This document shows positions 52,518 through 62,147 of a stretch of 64,000 bases of DNA, one piece after another; position 1 is the first letter of the stretch, and every line of letters begins with the position of its first letter. The stretch spans positions 29,616,574-29,680,573 of the forward strand of contig VZDJ01007747.1 of the NCBI GenBank assembly GCA_008694505.1, given 5' to 3'. Under the pieces are notes generated by a model. The model saw only the letters and a program-made list of their open reading frames with translations, had not been told where the DNA came from and did not search any database. The translations under genes were made by a program, and so were the position numbers. Source of the stretch: Cyanoderma ruficeps. Lineage: Eukaryota; Chordata; Aves; Passeriformes; Timaliidae.

Positions 52518-55125
52518 GGACGTTGACAGTATAGGTGCAGTTGTATATTTTCTCTATTTGGTTTTTATCATAAAGTCATCAAGTAGTACCTCTTTTTATA
52601 CCTGAGTAATTAATTTCAAAATAATGTAATTTTTATTCCACGTTTTGGTTTTTTGTAGGAAATTAAAAATATTTCGGAAACAGATTTTTCAACTAATAAC
52701 ATGAATTATAGGAACTGATAAATGTGAGATTAATAGCTAAGAAAACAGTCATTTCAGATGGATAATTTAGATTTTTATCATTTATTAATCATAAAAAGTA
52801 AACCTGCTGTATAACTAATTTTAGTTTTATCAAGAAGATGAATTGTTCCAGATAATGAATGTATAGATATTCTATGCCAAAGGCATTCGTAGGAATCTGT
52901 TAATCATTTAACTGTGTCATTGCATATGCTTTGTCTTCATAGCGCAATTAAAACATATAACTTTCTCCACTGAAATGCATGTTGGTCTTCAGCGCCTACA
53001 GCAAATTAGGACAGCATTTGTCTTAAAATACTGCTTCAGAATTGCAGATACAGAAATTTAATGGGGATAGTGTCTCCAGGTAGGGACCCTTGCCAGGCAG
53101 CCTGCACCACTGCCATGTGAAGGAAGCATTTCAGGGAGCTGATACATACTGGTCACACAGGCTGAGTGGAAGGCTTGTGAATAGTTTTGTCCTAATCAGC
53201 TAATCCTTCCCTACTTAGGTGGAAACGTTGGCATAAACATGTGAAAATCTCTTTTCCATTTAGAATCTTTGGGATGGGGCCTATCTGTTACATGAAAATC
53301 ATGTAAGAAATTACCTCACTGGGACTTACTCTTGGCAAGGGTTTAGAGATGCTGCTGTGATACAAATAATGGTGCTGATTGCTGCTGGCCATTTTCCTGA
53401 GGTGGCATATGCAGTTGAACCAAAGCTAGAGGTTAGAGGGTAATAGTTGTACTCAGGGTTATTTTTAGTCCATCCTAGAAGAGACTGAGAAATTTTAAAA
53501 ATGGATTTTTATATTTGAGGAAATTACAGCTTTCTGGAAAAACTTCCGAGCTATGACAAAAACTGGGAGACAAGAGGGTATTTAAATTTGGAGACTGGAT
53601 TTCTATATTCTGGTCATTCAAAGCTGTTTTCCACATCTCCTTTATTCCTTTTGGTGAGGTGAATGAAAGAAAAGTGTGAATGTGTTTAGGTTTTATTCAC
53701 AGCATTGTCATGATTTCAAAGCAAATACAGATAGAGATAGAAAGCCGACAGTGGATAAATCAAAAGACAACAGGCACTCAAATATTTAGCTCTAGCTAAT
53801 CCAGCTCTAAACCACATTTTTTTTGGCTGGTTAACGACCTGTATGTTGCTGTACCACCTATACTATGTTATTTTATTTATATCTTTAATACATTATCGGT
53901 AGGTGACATTATGGGTAAAGCACTGCTGCTAAAAGAGAAAGAAAAATTATAGTTATTGCTATAATAAACAGCTTGAGAATATCTTCTTAAAAAGATTGCA
54001 GTGATACAAAAGGAAATAGCATGAGATTGCAACATCAATTATTTACAACAATGTCATTATATTCATTTTTTACCCTATTTCTTTTCTCAGAGGCAAAGTT
54101 CAGTCGTTACAGCATCAGGTTTCTAGAGGCATGAAATGCCTGCTTGGGTCGAAAGTCCATAGCTTTCTGATGAACCAGGTCGTGAGACTAAGTGGGAGTG
54201 TGCCCTTGAATGGATGAGGCAGAAGTTCTCCAGAGGTGGAGAGGAGGGGGTGCCTGAGTGCTCCCAGCATCGCTCTTGTGTGTCTCATCCAGCTATAGCT
54301 CTGCTGGACAGGAGAGGTGCCAGTGGCCTTAGGTTTTCTGGGACTTTGAGGAAAATAGCAATTTTAGGCCATCTTGCCCTAGTTTTAGCTGGCTTCTGGG
54401 AATAAGAAAGGGAAAATGGATCTTTGCAAAGACTTAAAGAATGTTACTGAGAGGGAGGGGATGAAATTGGGTCCTTATGGAACACTGAACCTGGTTTATA
54501 AATGGAGTGAGGAAATGTAAGTCATTGTGCACTTCTAAATTTGGGACTTTTGTATGGATATTACTTAACTGAAGATGGAAACCTTTCCTGAAAAAGAAAA
54601 TGCAATTGTGCCAGGCAGGTAGGAATGCTTGGGTTTCATTAAAAGTGAAAGTAAAGGCAATAAACAAACACAAGAATAAAAATGTTTTCTTTTTCCTTCT
54701 TTACCCCTTCCTTTTAATTCTGTTCACAAGTAAGAATTACTTCAGAAAATAAACTAAGGAGGTGCTACTAAGCATGCAGGTTGAGAACATCACACCTCCT
54801 GCTTATATTGATGTTTGGAAACAATGCTATGAACAATCTACTCAGCAATAGTTTTCTCAGTGCAAGTAAAATTTTCAGTGGCACAAACCTCGTAAAAATA
54901 AATGATATTTTATATAAATGCTGAGTGAATACACAGAAGCTGTGAATACAGTTAGGATAGCTGCCACTGCTTAAAGGTCAGTAAAGCATAGCATTAAACA
55001 GCACATTTTGTGCTCCCAGACACGTAACCCATGATAAATTTTATGCAGTACATTTCTGAAATATCTATGGACACATTTTTGTCAATAATTCACAATCCTT
55101 TAAAAGCTTTTTTTTCCCCTTTTGA
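52518..55125. other. non-coding, nothing specific seen
   Basis: AT-rich intronic or intergenic DNA. No gene or classified repeat. Confidence 0.5.
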
Positions 55126-55320
55126 CAATCAATAGCAGGACATAGTGTCTATAAAAGTTGCTGGTACTGGACTTCCACGGTCAGTTTAATTGGAGGATAG
55201 ATGATACTGAATTCCTACAGCAGCTGATATGTCCCCAAGCCCTTCCTTCCAGCTAAACCTACGACATGAGAGCCCAGTCGGCAGGATATGCACAGGACCT
55301 TTAGCCAAGTGCTCTGACCA
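55126..55320 (+). repeat. diverged interspersed repeat, copy 2
   Basis: Homologue of 52150-52340 (see that entry). Here the ordered words are TTTAATTGGAGGATAG, CAGCTGATATG, CCCTTCCTTCCAGCTAAACCT and AGTGCTCTGACC. No flanking target duplication was found. Confidence 0.6.
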
Positions 55321-56679
55321 TTTTCTCCAGGGGAGGTTTTTATTACTTGTTGTCTCCCTTTGCAAGGTGATGAGTTTCTAAAGCAAGCGTAGGAGGACTC
55401 AGAATGCATATTAGTATGAGATATTTAGTGGGAAATGTCATCCCTACGACGCGATTTTTTCCTGCTTCTGTTTGCTAGTGTAAAGTCAGCAGAAGTAAAT
55501 TAGCTGGCAGATTTCAATGGAGAATGTTACCTGCGTCCTCTGCCAGATAGCATGTGGAGTGCCAAATTAGAATTGATTTCTCAATAAAATTGAGTTCAGC
55601 CTCCTCAACATAATTTAAGACAGAATAACAAAATCTCTCTCACTCACTTTTTAATTTTATTATTTTTGGTCAGTTTTGTTCCTCAATATTTTTGCTGCCC
55701 TAATTGCTTGTTATTCTCTTTTTCCTCGAATCTTTTCCCTTGTCCAGGAAAGCAAAACCTCATCTGCTTTTATAAGCAATTGAGGTTTTAAGTAAAAGGG
55801 AAAGGACTTCTATGCATCACCTCCCTTGCCTCTCCTCACACTCCTAAGACTCTTCTGGCAGCAGAGCCAGGAGCACAAGTTCTCTCTTTGTGCTGTGACT
55901 CAGATGCTGAGAGCACAACAAGCTGTTTACAGTCCCATCCTCATTTCTCCTTCCCACTCACAGCACGTTGCTTTGGGAACCACCAACCAACCTAATTAAA
56001 ACAAATTTTTCCTATTGTGGGAGCAATTCCCCAAATGCTCCGCCTTGCCAGAATCATGCTGTGTCTGCTCAGTTCTCTACCTCCATCCAGCTACCAAAGA
56101 AGCTCATCTTACTGTAAAGAAAATCAATGCCTTCTAATGTGGCATTAGTTCTTAAATTCAGCACATTTATCACATATACTTCTACGGAACCTGAGGTAAT
56201 ATGTGGAAGTGAAAAAAATACCTTTTTTTTTAAGAGACTTGCAGAGTAAGTGGCTTCAGAAACATTAGCAGTGCCTATTACATGACTGGGTAGAAAAACT
56301 ATTCAGAACGAAATAAAGGAGGGGTTTAAGTGGGGAGGCACTGGTGGAAACACAAGATGGCAGCACTGTAAGGATTGCAAAAGATCTGGAAGTGCAACCA
56401 TCACTTGGAATTTGCTGGCTTGATTTTTGCAGTAGAAAAGGCATTTCAACCATTCGTTATGCCTAGCCCAGGCTTATAGCCTTGCAAGGACAGCAAGATT
56501 TCAAGATGCTATGACAACTGTCCTCTTTCTTCAATGACCAGGACCTATTTCTCACCCCATGTGAACTCCAGCAGGAGAGGTCAGTGAGGTTGCATGGCTG
56601 CAGCAGTTCAGATCAGTCTTCCAGAGAACTGAAATCTTCCATCCCTCAGTTTGTTTTCTGGAAATCAAGATATAACATG
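55321..56679. other. non-coding, nothing specific seen
   Basis: No gene or classified repeat recognised. Confidence 0.5.
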
Positions 56680-56826
56680 GCTTCAGAAAGCACAAGTGTT
56701 CATATGCTGTCACTTGGGTGCCTGTAGTGTCTAGGGTGGAATGGTGTATGTTTCTGCCAACTCTGTTTTAGCAAATACAGAGTTTACAAGGAGTGCTGAG
56801 CAGCATAGTAGGTCTGTGGCATTCCT
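56680..56826 (+). repeat. 147-bp segment duplicated at 61.9 kb
   Basis: From GCTTCAGAAAG to GGCATTCCT this matches 61929-62077 at roughly 88% identity by eye (about 16 substitutions and two 1-base gaps). It includes the identical block GGAATGGTGTATGTTTCTGC apart from one flanking base. No terminal inverted repeat, poly(A) tail or target duplication was seen, so it does not look like a standard transposon. The 61.9-kb copy sits inside an LTR. Confidence 0.8.
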
Positions 56827-56915
56827 TAAAATACTTACCTTTTTCAGCTTTTTGTTGCTGCCTTCTAATTCCACCATTTTCTAGCTTTATTCTTCCATCA
56901 GAATGCTTGGACCAG

Positions 56916-57351
56916 TGATGCCCTAAGCTTTAGCTTGCAGATTCTGTTACCTAAGGATGTAGTTCTGAGCCTCATAATAAGTGCCAGTAAGCTCTCTTCA
57001 CAGGGTAGGTAGATAAAGCAAATCCCTTTTCTGCTGAGAACCAAGGACAGCTTCCAGGCCCGAAGTATAAACAACGGTGGACTAGAGGGAGGAACAAGAA
57101 GGATGAGACCTCACAGCCTGAAGCTGTAATTGGACAATTAAACCCCAGTATGCAAATGGACCAAAACTGATAAAAATGTAGGACCTTGTGACAGGTCAGC
57201 TTTGTGTGTGTGGTGTTTTGTAGTGGACTCGGGGTGCAGCCTTGGTCGGGCTCCTGTCCTCCCAAGGTGGATCCCGGAGGCTTTTAATAAATACCTACTT
57301 TATTCTCTAGCCCAGTCCAGTCTCTGTTTCAGGTCAGCCTTCCAGGCATCA
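56916..57351 (+). mobile_element. solo LTR, 436 bp, 4-bp TSD
   Basis: Begins TGATGCC and ends GGCATCA, a perfect 7-bp terminal inverted repeat with TG...CA ends. It is flanked by CCAG at 56912-56915 and 57352-57355. A poly(A) signal AATAAA at 57286-57291 lies about 60 bases from the 3' end, which sets the + orientation. The body (for example GTGGACTCGGGGTGCAGCC and AATACCTACTTTATTC) resembles a common avian LTR family. No internal retroviral sequence is present. The 4-bp duplication suggests an ERV1-like class. The open frames over it are not genes. Confidence 0.88.
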
Positions 57352-57435
57352 CCAGCCATCCCTCTTTTGCCTGTTTTTGGAGAGCTTCATGCAAATTCTC
57401 CCTGGCTGTAGGAGTAGGAACATGACTCTACTCCT

Positions 57436-57478
57436 TATTTATTTATTTATTTAGTTTGTTTGTTTGTTTGTTTGTTTC
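57436..57478 (+). repeat. (ATTT)n then (GTTT)n tetranucleotides
   Basis: Four to five ATTT units followed by about six GTTT units. A compound microsatellite 85 bases after the solo LTR. Confidence 0.92.
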
Positions 57479-59309
57479 TTCATGTGAGATTGGTAGTTCC
57501 TGGAGTATTCAGTGTCCTTTCTGTTCTTTAATCATCCAAACCATACTGGCATGTAGCTGTGCCCCATGCTAGGCTCTTCTTTCTTTCTCCCCCTTGCTCC
57601 TCATATGCTGTGGTTCTAGGACTCTCTGCTCCTACCTATATCCTGTTTATTTTTCTCTATCTGCATAAGCACACCTAGAGTGTAAATCCTGTTTTACAGA
57701 TGTTTATTACTAAATCTTTGAAAGGACTGGAAGTACATAACACTTTTTGCTACAGTTTTACTTATTTGTGGAATAGATTTTTCTAGTAAGAGCCAGAAAT
57801 AAACTTCATTGATACCACATGGTGCAATGTAGGTATCAAGTCACCTACAAGTGGCTGCCATAACTTCTGGAGAGAGTAAGTGCTCAGGCTGTGAGCTCTC
57901 AGGCATCTGAGAGCAGTGGCAAACACTGGGCCATATGCTTAATTTTGAGTGTGCCAGCAATTGAGTGGAGATGGATTAGACTACTAATATATCTTGGTCA
58001 TATTCTAAACTGCCCATAGGTTGGTGGAGCTGGCACTCCCAGGTCACAAGCTGTAATGGAATAGGAAGTGAGATAACTGAAATACTGTCTAACTAAACGA
58101 AAGACGTTTGTTGGAGTGGAATACTTCTGCTTCCAGCTGTTTCCGGAATATGGAGTGAGAATTTAACTGGAAGGGCTGGTTGTCTCTCCTTGGGTGTATA
58201 TGCAGACTGGCTGGTGGATCATGTGGATGATGGCTGTGCTTTCTAGGATTGCTGCTGCTCGAGAACAAGATGATCATCTCAGGTGAAAGGGCTGAGATGT
58301 AAGGGCTGAAATGGAAGAGCACTCATCCACCCCTGGAAGATGCTGTAGCAGAAGTCTTTATGCTTCCCAGTTCTTTTGTCCAAGATCTCCCTTAATTGCT
58401 TCAGTCAAAGGATAGGAGGGGCCAGATGTTGGTGTAGTATATCGACTAGCAAGCTCAGAGTTCCACTCATCCCAATGGATTTGGTCCTGAGATCTCTTCT
58501 GAATACAGGCACAGGTTTGAGACTTGCCCTGCTTTCATTCTTTCCTTGCTGGCTGGAGAGAATAAATGGATTAACTAACACTTTTGAGAGGAGTCTTCCT
58601 GGCAGTTGTTGAGTCTCAAAATGTCGATTCTCAAGGCTGACTTCACAAGGGATTTAGTCCTATCTTTTGCCAGCAGGTTGAAATTACCCTCTATGTTTAT
58701 TGTATCAAAAAAAAAAAAAAAGAAAAAAGAAAAAAAACGAATAAAAACACATTGAAGAGAATAGGGATTTGTAATGGTGGGTTTTGGTGACTGAGAGCTT
58801 ATCCCATAGAGTGTGTATAGTGGGATGTGTAGGGTACAGCAGCAGAGAAAATGAAAAGTGCTAGGTCATGCCGTCCTCTTCTCAGGCACACACATATCCC
58901 CTTGGTAGTGCAGGTTTATTTGCAGGAATGCTTTGTCCCTGAGTCACGCTGGTTGGGGAGAGGCTTTACATATGCGAAAAGGAAAAGAAGATTTACTTGG
59001 GTGCTTTGTCTTCTAGAATTTTCAGTTTCCCCAAACTAGCTATTTCTGGTGAATAGGCTTGAACATGCCTATATACACCATGTGCTAAGCGTTTTCATTA
59101 TTTAATATTTTATTTACTATTAATGTATTTTTATTAAGTATTGGGATTTTCAACACTTTCATTGGGAAGCTATTGTACATTCTGATAGATTTCACTGTCA
59201 GTTTTTAGTGACAGCTTGTATTTTCCTTTCCTTAATTGCTGCCTGTTACTTCTTGTGTTCTCTTGCACCTAATTATAAATGTTAAAACATCAATTTAGGA
59301 AAAATATTG
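57479..59309. other. non-coding, poly(A) tract inside
   Basis: Nothing but simple sequence recognised: an A-rich run with G interruptions at about 58707-58737. No gene. Confidence 0.5.
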
Positions 59310-59560
59310 GGGGAAGTTTCACAAGGGTCAGTGCTGATCACAATATTGTTTAATACTTTCCTAAACAATATATAGAGCAATACAATTTGCAGATGATGCC
59401 AAATTAAGAGGGATCATAAACACAGTGGAAGGCAGAGAGAGAGAGAGAGAGATAACAAAAGGATATTGAGAGTTTAAAGAACTGTGCAAAAATTAACAAG
59501 ATGAGATTTAATTTAGATAAAATACAAGGTCATACACTATGGGAGAAAAATACCAACTAC
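59310..59560 (+). mobile_element. old CR1-type LINE ORF2 (RT) fragment
   Basis: The + strand contains the translated motif QFADDAKLRGIINTVEGR around 59388-59441, which carries the F-ADD catalytic aspartates and the following KL.G...T.EGR pattern of the CR1 reverse transcriptase. GSVL-like and N-K-F-N-like stretches lie before and after in the expected order. Frameshifts and stops break the frame, and a (GA)n microsatellite (59434-59452) has grown inside it. It is a dead, diverged copy. Confidence 0.8.
59434..59452 (+). repeat. (GA)n dinucleotide
   Basis: Nine to ten GA units expanded within the CR1 relic, from the GGCAGAGAG of the original coding sequence. Confidence 0.9.
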
Positions 59561-60904
59561 ATAATGGAGGATGCTGGTTGGAAAACAGCAATAATGGTGA
59601 TATATTTTACATTTATGTAGCCTCTTTCATCTCACAGAGTCCCAAAGAGCTTTACAAATTATATAAATTAATACAGAAGCTACACATAAGGATTATCTTA
59701 TTCTCCACGGAGACACCACCTGTGTCGGTACAGAATATGACAGCTATTCAGCTGAACTCTGCAGTGATGTGTAACAGCTCAGGACAAAATATTACAGGTC
59801 CCCTTGAAATGGCAGTAAAAGTTAACAGAAGCCAGCATTTGTGCAGAAGGGCTGCTTAAAACTGTTCCACTGATGAAAACTGCTAAAGCTTTTTTTTTAA
59901 GCTGCAGATGATGGAGATCTCAGTTTTACATCTGTCTTTACTGCAGTAATGCAGAGATGAACCCACTGACTACTGCTGGACACTGGCTGCAGAAGAGCTC
60001 ATTGTGTGAGACAGTTGGGAAAAGGCATGAGCTTTTTTACTGGAATAAACAAATACATATGACCTGTTCATTAAAGAACATTATCTGTTGTTAGTTGAGG
60101 GCTATTCATTTTCACATGGATAGGGAAGTTAACTGGAGGGTGTCTGAAATGGGTGATGGGACGGGAAGACACTTGAACTGATGGTTGTGGGATCTGGTCA
60201 AAAGGGAAGGGATCTTCTTTCCAGGAAGAAGATGGAAAACGTAAGTGATAACAGAATAGAAGAACAAGATGGTGTGGGACTAATAACACAAGAAAGGTAA
60301 CAGTGTGGGAGAGGCCAGGGTTAGTTTCTGTAATGGCTCTGGTATTGCTCACCTTGTCCATGTTTTCCAGTGAATATACTTTAAATTGTGGCATATCAGA
60401 AAGGCACAGCAAAATTTGGAAGAATACTGTCTTATTTGGTGTCTCTGTCCTGCCAACTCTAGGCAATATTACAAAGGTAGACACAGGTTTTGAATTTACT
60501 TGCCTTTGATATGTTTGTGTCTCACAGTGGAGACACATTGCAGGTTGTGTGTAGGGTGGCCCCTCAGAAGCTGATCCATTGTTATTTTCTGACAGGCCCA
60601 TGTCATCACAGAGTGGCTGGTGGCACAGTGTTCCCAGTGGGCTGGGGGGAATCTGCACTCTCAGTGCTTGTCAGCCCTAACACATATGCTAAGGTGATCT
60701 CCAGAGGGACAGATGCTAAGGAGCATGTGACCTAGAGGGGTCTGGTGTGTGCAGCGTGCTCGTCCTGCTCTCTGGGGAACCAGAAGTCTTTGCAAGATCC
60801 ATGCCTGATAGCCCTGATGCAAACTGCAAAATCAGGTCATTCCCTAGGTGACAACCAGTTCCATATTGGGAATGACTCAGAGCCATTTCAGGGATCACGT
60901 TTGT
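59561..60904. other. non-coding, nothing specific seen
   Basis: Includes AGTCCCAAAGAGCTTTACAAAT near 59640-59660, a word pattern also met in ancient interspersed repeats, but I cannot assign a family. The 195-codon minus frame at 60071-60658 has no recognisable domain. Confidence 0.45.
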
Positions 60905-62147
60905 TGTGGATGTACTGTGGCTGGATGCCAGGTGTCACTTTCCTCCTCAGCTGCACAGGGAAGTGAAATACAACAAAAGACTCCCGGTTCAAGATAAGAA
61001 CAGGTAGGAATCACTCACCAATTATTGTCGAGGGCAAAACAGACTCAAAGTGGGGAAATTAGCTTTATTCATTACCAAATCATTTAGAGTAGGATAATGT
61101 CAAGTAAAACCAAATCTTAAAACCAACTTCTCCCCACCCCTTTCTTCTTCCTGGGGTTGAATTCAGTCCCAGATTCTCCACCTCATCCCCACAGTGGAAC
61201 AGGGGGGCAGTGAATGGGGGTTGTGGTGAGTTCATCAAACATATTTCTCTGCTGCTTCTTCCTCTTCAGTGGGAATACGCCTCGCACTCTACCCTACTCC
61301 AATGTGAGGTCCCTCCTATGGGAAACAGTCCTCCATGAACTTCTCCAAATGCCAGGCTGCAGTTCTTCACAAACTGTTTCAAGTTGGGTCCCTTCCATGG
61401 TGTACAGTCCTTCAGGAACAGGCTGCTCCTGCATGGATCCCCCAGGGGATCCCCCAAGTCCTGCCAATAAACCTGCTCCAGCATGAGCTGCTCTGTTCAC
61501 TGTTCCACAAGTCCTGCCAGAACCTGCTCCAGGATGGGCTTTCCCCAGGGTCGCAGCCTCCTTTAGGCATCTACCCGCTCCATTGTGGGCTCCTCTAGGG
61601 ACCGCAGGTCGGTCTGCACCCCTGGGGATCTCCATGGCCTGCTGGGGCACAGCTCCTTCACCGTGGGCTGCACCACAGGCTGTTGGGGAATCTTCTCTGG
61701 TGCCTGGAGCTCCTCCTTCCACTCCTTCTTCACTGACCTGGCTGTCTGCAGAGCTCTTTCTCACACGCATTCTCACTTCTCTTCCAATTGCTGTTGCACA
61801 GCAGTTTTTACCCCCTTCTTAACTATGTTCTTTCAAAGATGGTACAGCTGTCGCTGGTGGGCTTGGCTTTGGTCAGCAGTGGGTCCCTCCTGGAGGCAGC
61901 TGGTGTGGCTCTGTCAGGTGTGGGGGAAGCTTCAGAAAGTGCAGGCATTCATCTGCTCTCACTTGGGTTGCCTGTAGTGTCTAGAGTAGAATGGTGTATG
62001 TTTCTGCCAATCCTGTTTCAGGAAAGACAAGAGTTTACAAGGAGTGCAGAGCAGCGTAGTAGGTCTGTGGCATTCCTGGCTGCATTTCAGAACAGGCATC
62101 CCTGTAGCCCCTCTCGCTACAAAAACTTTGTTATGCAACCCCCATAA
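60905..62147 (-). mobile_element. avian ERV LTR, near full length (copy B)
   Basis: Minus-oriented LTR of the same family as 34514-35885. On the + strand its left end carries TGGATGCCAGGTG, and its right end carries CTACAAAAACTTTGTTATGC (the 5' start on minus, diverged). A minus-strand poly(A) signal AATAAA lies at 61064-61069. The middle is the degenerate CTGCTCCAGCATGG/CCTGCC repeat array that produces spurious open frames on both strands. A 144-bp foreign segment (61933-62076) interrupts it. Exact ends and a target duplication were not resolved. It is probably a solo LTR, since no primer-binding site or retroviral genes flank it. Confidence 0.82.
61929..62077 (+). repeat. copy of 56.7-kb segment inserted in LTR B
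   Basis: In LTR A the sequence GGGGGAAGCTT runs directly into TTGGCTGC. Here the same junction is split: GGGGGAAGCTT, then 144 bases homologous to 56680-56826, then TGGCTGC. The homology extends a few bases into GCTT on the left and T on the right, that is, microhomology at both joints. There is no target duplication. Confidence 0.8.

Noticed and set aside
58707..58737. Poly(A) tract as the tail of a processed pseudogene
   Set aside because: No gene-like sequence upstream and no target duplication; bird genomes rarely carry processed pseudogenes.
60071..60658. 195-codon minus open frame
   Set aside because: No domain, no codon or splice signature, no relation to the neighbouring LTR's expected internal region.
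61294..61776. 160-codon minus open frame
   Set aside because: Inside LTR B's repeat array; the repeated GA.P/HAGAG-like peptide is due to the DNA repeats, not a protein family.
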